Shown one piece after another: positions 44,355 through 52,077 of a stretch of 64,000 nt of DNA. This DNA is from Streptomyces sp. NA04227 (GTDB lineage Bacteria; Actinomycetota; Actinomycetes; Streptomycetales; Streptomycetaceae), in NCBI RefSeq assembly GCF_013364195.1, contig NZ_CP054918.1, positions 3,523,001 to 3,587,000 on the forward strand, in the 5' to 3' direction. The notes beneath the pieces are model-generated. The model saw nothing but the letters and a program-made list of their open reading frames with translations. It was not told the origin of the DNA and searched no databases. A program made the translations under genes and the position numbers. Every line of letters starts with the position of its first letter. Positions within the stretch are counted from its first letter, which is position 1.

Positions 44355-44387
44355 TTCCTTGATACGCGCCGCGCACGCATCAAGGAA
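44355..44387 (+). promoter_or_regulatory. Hairpin that masks the helicase ribosome site
   Basis: TTCCTTGAT (44355-44363) pairs perfectly with ATCAAGGAA (44379-44387). The right arm contains the start of the AAGGAAGG ribosome site (44382-44389) of the helicase gene at 44396, so in the folded RNA the site would be closed. This is a plausible translational switch. Confidence 0.65.
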
Positions 44388-44395
44388 GGTTCCGT

Positions 44396-45982
44396 ATGAA
44401 TCGCACACGCACCACCCGAACTCGTGGCCGCTCCGGTGGCGGCGGCGCCGCCGGCCGCGACGTACCGCGTCGTTCCAAGAACAACAGAAATCGACCGGCC
44501 GCACCGGGCGAGTTCGCGGCCCCGAAGACGATCACGCCCGCGCTGCCCTCCGTCGACTCGTTCGCCGATCTCGACATGCCCGCACGGCTGTTGGCCACAC
44601 TGGGCCGGGAAGGCGTGACCGTACCGTTCCCGATCCAGGCGGCGACCCTGCCGAACACACTGGCCGGACGGGACGTACTGGGCCGTGGCCGCACCGGCTC
44701 TGGCAAGACGCTCGCCTTCGGCCTCGCCACCCTGGCCCGTACGGCGGGGCTGCGCGCCGAACCGCGACAGCCGCTCGCCCTCGTCCTCGTCCCCACCCGC
44801 GAGCTCGCCCAGCAGGTCACCGACGCGCTCACGCCCTACGCCCGCTCGGTGAGTCTGCGACTGGCGACCGTCGTCGGCGGGATGTCCATCGGCAGGCAGG
44901 CCAGTGCGCTGCGCGGCGGTGCCGAGGTGGTCGTCGCGACTCCCGGACGGCTCAAGGACCTCATCGACCGGGGCGACTGCCGCCTCGACGAGGTCGGCAT
45001 CACGGTCCTCGACGAGGCCGACCAGATGGCCGACATGGGCTTCATGCCGCAGGTCACCGCCCTGCTCGACCAGGTGCGTCCCGGCGGGCAGCGGATGCTC
45101 TTCTCGGCCACCCTGGACCGCAACGTCGACCGGCTGGTGCGCACCTACCTGCACGACCCCGTCGTCCACTCGGTCGACCCCTCCGCCGGAGCGGTCACCA
45201 CCATGGAGCACCACGTACTCCACGTACACGACGCGGACAAGCACCGGACGACCACCGAGATCGCGGCACGCGACGGCCGAGTGATCATGTTCCTCGACAC
45301 CAAGCACGCGGTGGACCGCCTCACCAAGCACCTGCTGAGCAACGGCGTCCGCGCCGCGGCCCTGCACGGTGGCAAGTCCCAGCCCCAGCGCACGCGGACC
45401 CTGGCCCATTTCAAGACCGGGCATGTGACAGTACTGGTGGCGACCAACGTCGCCGCGCGCGGAATCCACGTCGACAGCCTCGACCTGGTCGTCAACGTGG
45501 ATCCGCCCACCGACCACAAGGACTACCTGCACCGCGGCGGCCGTACGGCCCGCGCCGGCGAGTCCGGCAGCGTCGTCACCCTGGTGACCCGTGACCAGCG
45601 TCGCGAGGTGAGCCGACTGATGGCCGCAGCGGGCATCACCCCCCGGATCTCCCAAGTACGGTCGGGAGAGGCCGAGTTGAGCCGCATCACCGGCGCCAAG
45701 GCCCCTTCGGGCGTCCCGGTCGTCATCACCGCACCGGAGGCGGAACGTCCCCGCAGCGCCTCTTCCTCGTCCCCGTCGCAGGGCCGTCGGGGGCGTCGCG
45801 GGCGCCGGGGCCAAGGCGGTCAGGGAGGCCAGAGCGGTCAGGCAGGCCGGGGAGGCCAGAGCAGTCAGGGCGGCCGCGGAGGCCAGGGCAGTCAGGGAGG
45901 CCGGGGAGGCCAGGGCCGGCCCGTCGGCGAAGGAGCGCGCCGCAGGACGGAGCGCCGGACGGGCTTCGGCTCGGCTGCCTGA
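44396..45982 (+). CDS. DEAD-box RNA helicase
   Basis: 528 aa from ATG 44396. The helicase motifs are in order: Q motif (FPIQAATLPN), I (GRTGSGKT), Ia (VPTREL), Ib (TPGR), II (DEAD), III (FSATL, normally SAT), IV-VI (VATNVAARGIHVDS, YLHRGGRTARAG). An Arg/Gly-rich N-terminus and a long GQGGQSGQ-type C-terminal tail are expected RNA-binding regions. It is cytosolic. The position after a cold-shock gene and the masked ribosome site suggest cold or stress control. Confidence 0.95.
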   Translation: MNRTRTTRTRGRSGGGGAAGRDVPRRSKNNRNRPAAPGEFAAPKTITPALPSVDSFADLDMPARLLATLGREGVTVPFPIQAATLPNTLAGRDVLGRGRTGSGKTLAFGLATLARTAGLRAEPRQPLALVLVPTRELAQQVTDALTPYARSVSLRLATVVGGMSIGRQASALRGGAEVVVATPGRLKDLIDRGDCRLDEVGITVLDEADQMADMGFMPQVTALLDQVRPGGQRMLFSATLDRNVDRLVRTYLHDPVVHSVDPSAGAVTTMEHHVLHVHDADKHRTTTEIAARDGRVIMFLDTKHAVDRLTKHLLSNGVRAAALHGGKSQPQRTRTLAHFKTGHVTVLVATNVAARGIHVDSLDLVVNVDPPTDHKDYLHRGGRTARAGESGSVVTLVTRDQRREVSRLMAAAGITPRISQVRSGEAELSRITGAKAPSGVPVVITAPEAERPRSASSSSPSQGRRGRRGRRGQGGQGGQSGQAGRGGQSSQGGRGGQGSQGGRGGQGRPVGEGARRRTERRTGFGSAA

Positions 45983-46089
45983 CGGACGGGCTTCGGCTCG
46001 GCTGCCCAGAGGCGCCGTGTTCCGGCGGAACACGGCCAGCAGCACTGGCACCAGCACTGCCACCAACACCGCCACCACAGGCCAGGTGA

Positions 46090-46119
46090 GGGCCCTGCCG
46101 ACGCGCGTCGGCAGGGCCC
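46090..46119 (+). terminator. Terminator of the helicase gene
   Basis: Perfect 13-bp stem (46090-46102 with 46107-46119), loop GCGC. Confidence 0.88.
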
Positions 46120-46255
46120 CTCGCCGTCGTACCGCCGCCGCTCCGGCTCCTCGTCCGTGCGAAGGCCCATGGCCGCGAGATGGTGTTGAATTCCCTGCGG
46201 GGTCCTGGTGTCGTACGGCACCGGGGCCCCTCGACGCGTTGCACAACGAGGTGAC

Positions 46256-46630
46256 ATGGCAGCAGACAATCCACTCGGCGATCGTCTGGACGACGACGAC
46301 TACCCCGCGTACACCATGGGCAGGGCTGCCGAAATGCTCGGCACCACCCCCGGTTTCCTCCGCGCCATCGGTGAGGCACGGCTGATCACGCCGCTGCGCT
46401 CGGAGGGCGGACATCGCCGGTACTCCCGCTACCAGCTGCGGATCGCCGCGCGCGCCCGCGAGCTCGTCGACCGGGGAACCCCGATCGAGGCCGCCTGCCG
46501 CATCGTCATCCTCGAGGACCAGCTCGAGGAAGCTCAGCGCATCAACGCCGAGTACCGCCGCGCCGCGAACCCGGCGTCCGACAGTTCGGGGACCGGATCC
46601 GGTCCCGCGTCCGGTCCCGATTCAAGCTGA
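46256..46630 (+). CDS. MerR-type transcriptional regulator
   Basis: 124 aa from ATG 46256, with GAGGTG upstream; a longer frame from 46208 is unsupported. YTMGRAAEMLGTTPGFLRAI GEARLITPLRSEGGHRRYSR is a complete MerR winged helix. A short helix EAACRIVILEDQLEEAQRIN follows, and there is no effector domain, so it is a minimal MerR protein. The same gene order (DEAD helicase, then this regulator) is, to my knowledge, common in Streptomyces. The targets are unknown. Confidence 0.9.
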   Translation: MAADNPLGDRLDDDDYPAYTMGRAAEMLGTTPGFLRAIGEARLITPLRSEGGHRRYSRYQLRIAARARELVDRGTPIEAACRIVILEDQLEEAQRINAEYRRAANPASDSSGTGSGPASGPDSS

Positions 46631-46655
46631 CCACACGGGCGCGATCGGGCCCGGC

Positions 46656-46712
46656 GCTCAAGCCCTCCGGTAGCCCTCAAGCCCTCCGGCAGCGCTCAGG
46701 CCCTCCGGTCAG
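46656..46712. repeat. 19-bp tandem repeat x3 between convergent genes
   Basis: Units (g/c)ctcaagccctccgg(t/c)agc at 46656-46674, 46675-46693 and 46694-46712. The third overlaps the stop codon of the DUF3558 gene. Confidence 0.9.
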
Positions 46713-47521
46713 GACATCCGAGCCGCCACGGTACGAGCCACCTGCGACAGCACCTTGTCCGTCCAGACCTGCTCGCGCTTCGCCGCCGCCGCCAGGTTCT
46801 CGGAGGGCTTCGCGTCCGGGCCGGGGTTCGGGGCCAGGCCCTCGGCGTGGCTGGAGCCGTCGAGTTCGAAGACGTAGGGGCCCTGACGGCAGGTGATCTC
46901 GGCGCCGATCGGGCCCTCGAACAGGTAGCAACTCTCGGCGCCCCAGCTGGAGTTGAGGTCCTTGAAGCCCTTCTCCGAGCTGTCGTCCTGCTTGTCCTCG
47001 TCGTACTTCTGGGCCGTCAGTGAGGCATCCGCGAGGGCGGTGACCGTGACGGTGGCGCTGCTGGCGCCGCCGCTGTTGCCGGGCAGGTCGAAGGTGAACT
47101 TGCAGCCGCCACTCGGGACATCGCCGGTGGTGCCGGGCGCGGCCTCGCTCAGCGGGTCGAAGTTGAGGATGGTGACCTTGACCGGTTCGCGCTCGACGTT
47201 CTCCGCCTGCGGCAGGATCGCCGTCACCTCCGCGTCGGTCAGCAGCTTGCAGCCGTCGGGCCACTGGGCCAGCGGCAGCGACGCGCCCGCCGGTGGCGTC
47301 AGCCCGAGCCTGTCCCCAGCGGGCTTCGCCGCGCCGAACTCGACCGGGGGCGGCGGCGAATCCTCGCTACACCCCACCAGGAGCGCCAGCCCCGCCCCAG
47401 CCAGAGCGGTCACAACAATCGGGCGCAGCGGCCCGGTTCGGCGCGTCGCTCGCTGTGTCGTTCGGTGCGTCATTCGCTGCGTCATTCGGTACTTCGTCCG
47501 GTGCGTCGTTCGGTACGTCAT
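46709..47521 (-). CDS. DUF3558 lipoprotein with Arg/Thr-repeat N-terminus
   Basis: 270 aa from ATG 47521, with GGGGGA just upstream. The n-region of the signal is unusually long: seven four-residue repeats of the type xTxR (MTYR, TTHR, TKYR, MTQR, MTHR, TTQR, ATRR) precede the hydrophobic stretch and lipobox LVGC. Starting at an internal Met would shorten it. The mature part is DUF3558: CKLLTDAEVTAILPQAE, PSGGCKFTFDLP, AESCYLFEGPIGAEITCRQG, with paired Cys. It is an exported lipoprotein; the family function is unknown. Confidence 0.85.
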   Translation of the reverse strand: MTYRTTHRTKYRMTQRMTHRTTQRATRRTGPLRPIVVTALAGAGLALLVGCSEDSPPPPVEFGAAKPAGDRLGLTPPAGASLPLAQWPDGCKLLTDAEVTAILPQAENVEREPVKVTILNFDPLSEAAPGTTGDVPSGGCKFTFDLPGNSGGASSATVTVTALADASLTAQKYDEDKQDDSSEKGFKDLNSSWGAESCYLFEGPIGAEITCRQGPYVFELDGSSHAEGLAPNPGPDAKPSENLAAAAKREQVWTDKVLSQVARTVAARMS

Positions 47522-47661
47522 GTTTCCCCCGTGCGTCGAGTCGGCCCCGCGGACCGCCGCCCTCGTAGACCGCCGCCCTCGTACACCGCCCCTCACCTGA
47601 GCACGGGACGCCCTCCGGCGGACACCGGAACCTTCCGGGTGGACACCGGGACGCCCGCCGC

Positions 47662-48900
47662 GTGGCCGCGGACGCCCGCACCGACCGCGCCTTCCACGAC
47701 GCGCTGGTGCGTGCCTGGTCCATGCAGGACTTCCCGGCCGGACAGAACGGGCACGACCACTTCTTCGACACCTTCGGCAAGTTCGGCGAGGTCACCTGGC
47801 GGCACCGGGGCAAGATGCTCGCCGAGGCCGCCGCCGCCGTGGCCGGACAGAACCAGTTCTATCTGGAGACCATGGTCACCCCGGCCTCCGAAGGATCGAA
47901 GAAGCTCGCCACCGAGGTCGGCTGGGACGAGGACCTGGCCCGGCTGCACGGCAAGCTGACCGCCGACGGGAAACTCGACAAGCTGGTCACCGAGGCGCGC
48001 AAGGAAGCCGACGACGCGGACGCCGAGTTCCGCACCGCCGCCCGCTGCGGGACCAGCCGTCCACGGGCGGGCTGCGAGCTTCCGGTGCGCTGGATCTCCC
48101 AGGTGTCGCGCAGCAGTTCACGCGAGCGGGTCTTCACACAGATGGCCCTCGGCATGCGACTGGCCGAGCACGACGGGCGGTTCGTCGCCGTCAACCTGGT
48201 CCAGCCGGAGGACTGGGACAGCTCGCTGGAGAACTACCGCTTGCAGATGCGGATGGTGAAGTACCTGCGCACGGTCTACCCGCGCGCTCAAGCCACCCTG
48301 CACGCTGGTGAGTTGTGGCCCGGACTGGTCAAGCCCGAGCACTTGAAGTTCCACATCAAGGAGGCCGTCACGGTGGCAGAGGCCGACCGGATCGGTCACG
48401 GTGTCGACCTGGTCCACGAGGACGACTGGCAGGGCACGGTACGCACCATGGCCGCCCGTGAGACCGCCGTCGAGGTGCCGTTCACCAGCAACGCCCAGAT
48501 CCTCGGCGTCAAGGGCGCCGACCACCCCTTCTCCACGTACAGGGCCCACGGCGTGCCCGTCGTGCTGGCCACCGACGATCCCGGCATCTCGCGCATCGAC
48601 ATCAGCCACGAGTACCGGTACGCGGCCACCACGTACGGCCTGACCTACCGGGAACTGAAGGACCTAGCCCGCGCCTCCCTGGAGTACGCCTTCCTGCCCG
48701 GCGCGAGCCTGTGGCGCGGCAACCCCACCACCGAGGGGTACCGGCCCGAGGCGGCCTGCGAAGGTCAACTGCCCGGCAGCGGGCGTCGGTTGAGCCAGGA
48801 CTGCCGTCAACTGGTGTCCGCCAGCCCCAAGGCGAAGGCGCAGTGGCTTCAGGAGAAGGCCTTCGCCAAGTTCGAGAACCGCTTCCGCTCAGAGAGCTGA
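47662..48900 (+). pseudogene. 5'-truncated adenosine-deaminase-like (ADGF type) gene
   Basis: 412 codons from a GTG at 47662 without a ribosome site. The C-terminal three quarters match secreted growth-factor-type adenosine deaminases: AGQNGHDHFFDTFGKF, TLHAGEL (zinc His and catalytic Glu), DRIGHGVDLV (His), TSNAQILGV and LATDDPGISR (zinc Asp pair). The N-terminal part that should carry the signal peptide and the first zinc motif HxH (LHNHLSG-like) is absent. Upstream there are only 16-bp repeats and the promoter of the divergent lipoprotein. Without HxH it should be inactive. It could still be translated, so pseudogene versus diverged protein is unresolved. Confidence 0.7.
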
Positions 48901-49233
48901 CCGAGGGCCGGGCCGGCCGAGCACGCGCGCCGGTCACCCCGTCCACCCATCCCCCCGTCCACGTACCCGACCGCGTCCCGGTTGCCCTTGCGGCGACCGG
49001 GACGCGGTGCGCTTGGCCTGCGCTTCAGGGGCTCGGGAGCCCAGAGGACGGCAGCGACACATCCGATGTATACCCGGAAACCGCTACCAATTCCCGCCCA
49101 ACTACTTGCCTTTACGGGGAATCCCCTCCACCTTATTGCACAGTCATCCCACCTATAACGCACCTCTGCACCGCACCTCCGCGCCGCACCTCCTTCCCCG
49201 CCCCGGCCCCCCGCGCCCAATCCCGGAGTACCC
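48901..49233. other. Intergenic region upstream of the GH29 gene
   Basis: 333 bp, no gene supported. A locally A/T-richer stretch around 49125-49165 (with TTATTGCACAG and TATAACG) is the likely promoter area, though box spacing is not canonical. GGAG 6 bases before ATG 49234 is the ribosome site. Confidence 0.45.
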
Positions 49234-51606
49234 ATGCGTCCACGTCTCCTCGCCGCCCTCGCAGGCGTCCCCCTGCTGTGCGGCGCCCTGATACCCGCGG
49301 CCGTCAGCGCCGCCGAACCGGCCACCGCGCCCACCGCACCCGCCGCCGCCTCGGCGGGCGGCCAGGTCGTCCCCGTCTCCCCCGACGACACCAAGGACGA
49401 ACTGCTCGCCAAAGCCGCCTCGGTGACGCCGAGCAAGCGGCAACTCGACTGGCAGCGCGAGGAGTTGACGGGCTTTGTGCACTTCGGGCCCAACACCTAC
49501 TCGGGCCGGGACACGGGCCACGGAGACGAGGACCCGAACCTCATCCAGCCGAAGGAACTCGACACCGACCAGTGGGTGTCGACGTTCAAGAAGGCCGGGT
49601 TCAAGAAGGTCATCCTGACCGCCAAGCACCACGACGGCATGCTGATGTTCCAGTCGGACTACTCCAAGTACGGGGTGGCGTCGAGCAGTTGGCAGGGCGG
49701 CAAGGGCGACATCGTCAAGGAGTTCACCGACTCGGCCCGTGAGCAGGGCCTCAAGGTCGGCCTGTATCTCTCGCCCTCGGACATGCACGAGAACCTGCCG
49801 GGCGGCACCTTCGGCAACGGCAGCCCGAAGAAGACCAGCCGTATCCCCACCAAGGGAGAAGGCAAGAGCTTCACCTTCGAGGTGGACGACTACAACCGCT
49901 ACTACCTGAACACCCTCTACGAGCTGCTGACCGGCTACGGCACCGTGGACGAGGTCTGGTTCGACGGCTACGACCCGACCGGCGGCAAGCAGAAGTACAG
50001 CTTCGACGACTGGTTCCGTATGGTGCGCGGCCTGCAGCCGAGTGCCTCCGTCTTCGGCGGGCCCGACCTGCGCTGGGTGGGCAACGAGGACGGGTACGCG
50101 CGTACTTCGGAGTGGAGCGTGGTGCCCGCCAAGGGCGGCACCGGACCGGACGAGCAGCGCGACCCGACCTTCGGCTACACCGAGGACGACATCGCCGGGG
50201 ACGACCGGCTCACCACGGCGTCGAACCATCTGGCCTGGTTCCCCGCCGAGTGCGACGCGCGCCTCCAGCCGACCTGGTTCTGGCACCCGAACCAGCAGCC
50301 CAAATCGCTGGCGGCGCTGGAGGACATGTACTTCGGCTCGGTCGGCCGCAACTGCCAACTGCTCCTGAACGTGGGCCCGAACCAGTTGGGCAGGTTCGGG
50401 CAGACCGAGGTGGACCGGCTGACCGAGTTCGGCGACCGGATCCGCTCGCTCTTCAGGACGAACGTCGCCGAGGGCGCGAGCGCCGCCAACGACTCCGGCA
50501 CCACCAGCACCGAGGGCAACGGCCCGGCCAACGTCCTGGACGGCGACGACACCACCGCCTGGCAGCCCTCGGCCCGCACCGGCTCTCTGACCGTGGACCT
50601 CGGCGGCGCCGAGCGCTTCGACACGGTGCTGCTCCAGGAGCGGATCAAGACCGGGCAGCGCGTCACCTCCTTCGCCGTGGACACCTGGGACGGCGGCCAG
50701 TGGCACGAGGCCACCAAGGCGACCACGATCGGCTACAAGCGCCTGCTGCGCCTCGGCGAGCCGGTCACCAGCGCGAAGGTGCGCCTGCGGGTCCTCGGCT
50801 CCCGCGCCACCAGCCCGGACATCGCCACGCTCGCGTTGTACGACGGGGGCAGCGCGCTGAACCTCGCCAAGGGCCGCCCGGCCACCCAGTCCTCCTCGAC
50901 CCAGGCGAACGGCGAGGCGGCGCACGCGACGGACGGCAACACGGACGGCGACTTCTTCAACGGCTCGGTCAGCCACACCGGTTCGGACACCAACGCCTGG
51001 TGGCAGACCGACCTGGGCGGCTCGGCGTCCATCGGCAGCATCGCGCTGTGGAACCGCACCGACTGCTGCGCGGACCGGCTCTCCGACTACTGGGTACTGG
51101 TCTCCGACAAGCCCTTCGACAACACGCTCACCCCCGAACAGCAGGCCGCCGAACCCGGCGTCTGGTCGAGTCACCGAACGGCGCAGGCGGGCAGCCCGAC
51201 CACCCTCACCGTCGGCGAGAGCGGCCGCTACGTGAAGGTCCAGCGCGTCGGAACAGGACCGCTGTCCCTCGCGGAGGTGCAGGTCTTCGGCCCGAAGGAC
51301 GACTTCACCCTCACCGCGGAGCAGCCCATGTCCTCGGTGCCGCCCGGGGGTTCGACCACTTCCGCCATCACCACCTCGGTGGCCAAGGGCTCACCCGGCA
51401 CGATCGAGCTGAGCGTGACCGGCCTGCCCGCGGGCACCACCGGAACCTTCGAACCCACCACCGTCCAGGCCGGTGGCAGCGCGAAGCTCACCCTGCGCAC
51501 CTCGGCCGACACCCCGCCGGGCGACTACACCCTGCACGTGATCGGGAAGACCGCGGAGGCGACCCACAGCGGGCAGATCACCTTCAATGTGAAGTCGACG
51601 GGGTGA
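49234..51606 (+). CDS. Secreted GH29 alpha-L-fucosidase with discoidin domains
   Basis: 790 aa from ATG 49234. The signal peptide ends near VSAAEP. The GH29 barrel spans about 65-400: GFVHFGPNTYSGRD, VILTAKHHDGMLMFQSDYSK, and the nucleophile Asp244 in VDEVWFDGYDP. Two F5/8 type C-like modules follow (NVAEGASAANDSG... at about 410-545; NLAKGRPATQSSSTQ...WWQTDLGG at about 548-685). The last 100 residues are an Ig-like DFTLTAEQP...SGQITFNVK domain. It removes terminal L-fucose from glycans outside the cell. The carbohydrate-binding modules suggest a polymeric or glycoprotein substrate. Confidence 0.93.
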   Translation: MRPRLLAALAGVPLLCGALIPAAVSAAEPATAPTAPAAASAGGQVVPVSPDDTKDELLAKAASVTPSKRQLDWQREELTGFVHFGPNTYSGRDTGHGDEDPNLIQPKELDTDQWVSTFKKAGFKKVILTAKHHDGMLMFQSDYSKYGVASSSWQGGKGDIVKEFTDSAREQGLKVGLYLSPSDMHENLPGGTFGNGSPKKTSRIPTKGEGKSFTFEVDDYNRYYLNTLYELLTGYGTVDEVWFDGYDPTGGKQKYSFDDWFRMVRGLQPSASVFGGPDLRWVGNEDGYARTSEWSVVPAKGGTGPDEQRDPTFGYTEDDIAGDDRLTTASNHLAWFPAECDARLQPTWFWHPNQQPKSLAALEDMYFGSVGRNCQLLLNVGPNQLGRFGQTEVDRLTEFGDRIRSLFRTNVAEGASAANDSGTTSTEGNGPANVLDGDDTTAWQPSARTGSLTVDLGGAERFDTVLLQERIKTGQRVTSFAVDTWDGGQWHEATKATTIGYKRLLRLGEPVTSAKVRLRVLGSRATSPDIATLALYDGGSALNLAKGRPATQSSSTQANGEAAHATDGNTDGDFFNGSVSHTGSDTNAWWQTDLGGSASIGSIALWNRTDCCADRLSDYWVLVSDKPFDNTLTPEQQAAEPGVWSSHRTAQAGSPTTLTVGESGRYVKVQRVGTGPLSLAEVQVFGPKDDFTLTAEQPMSSVPPGGSTTSAITTSVAKGSPGTIELSVTGLPAGTTGTFEPTTVQAGGSAKLTLRTSADTPPGDYTLHVIGKTAEATHSGQITFNVKSTG

Positions 51607-51622
51607 CAAGGGAGTTGGAGCT

Positions 51623-51652
51623 GTGACGGGGCCGTGGCCGTGGCCCCGTCAC
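51623..51652 (+). terminator. Terminator after the fucosidase gene
   Basis: GTGACGGGGCC pairs with GGCCCCGTCAC (11 bp) around loop GTGGCCGT, 17 bp past the stop. Confidence 0.85.
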
Positions 51653-51681
51653 CACCGTCACCGAGCCCTCGCGGGCCGTGG

Positions 51682-51896
51682 CACGTACCGCCCATCATCG
51701 CGGCCACGGTGGCCCGCGGCCGCGCACAGGGCGCGCACCCGCATCTGGTGGGACCCGAGCACACGGCGCGGACCCGCGCCCGCCTCGGCACCGGGGCCGG
51801 GTCCGGGTCCGGGTCCGCGTCCGCGAACACCTCGACGCCGGTGCCAGCAGCGTGGTGATCCAGGAGTGGCTTTCGCCGCGCTCGTACGCGGCCTGA
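51682..51896 (+). pseudogene. Remnant of an LLM-class F420-type oxidoreductase
   Basis: One frame gives GRAQGAHPHLVGPEHTARTR ARLG (51682-51795), the region typical of luciferase-like F420-dependent oxidoreductases. After a GGGTCC-repeat tract the frame changes and ends REHLDAGASSVVIQEWLSP with a TGA at 51894-51896, like the C-terminus of the same family. The core in between and the whole N-terminus are missing. It is a short decayed fragment with no function. Confidence 0.5.
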
Positions 51897-51983
51897 CCAA
51901 GTGGCCCTGTTCACCGCTCCCGGACGGCCTGAGCACGCCCTATAGGCGCTCGCTATATCGGTCATAACTTTTCACCCGGGAGA

Positions 51984-51999
51984 AGAGGTCTAGACATCT
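51984..51999. promoter_or_regulatory. DasR-like operator candidate
   Basis: AGAGGTCTAGACATCT contains the 9-base core GGTCTAGAC of the DasR responsive element (consensus about ACTGGTCTAGACCAGT) and keeps the outer A and T. It is 79 bp upstream of the GH63 gene, in an A/T-rich promoter-like stretch that includes TATATC and CATAACT. DasR is the Streptomyces GlcNAc regulator, which fits the glycan theme. The flanks match imperfectly. Confidence 0.45.
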
Positions 52000-52077
52000 A
52001 ACGAGCGCGGCTCGTAGCTTCCTGAGCATTCCGCCCGCTCCCCCGCCCCCACTCCTTCCGACTCCCCGGAGGCACAA

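Noticed and set aside
44306..46414. Minus-strand open frame of 702 codons opposite the DEAD-box helicase
   Set aside because: The helicase motifs on the plus strand are complete; the antisense frame has none.
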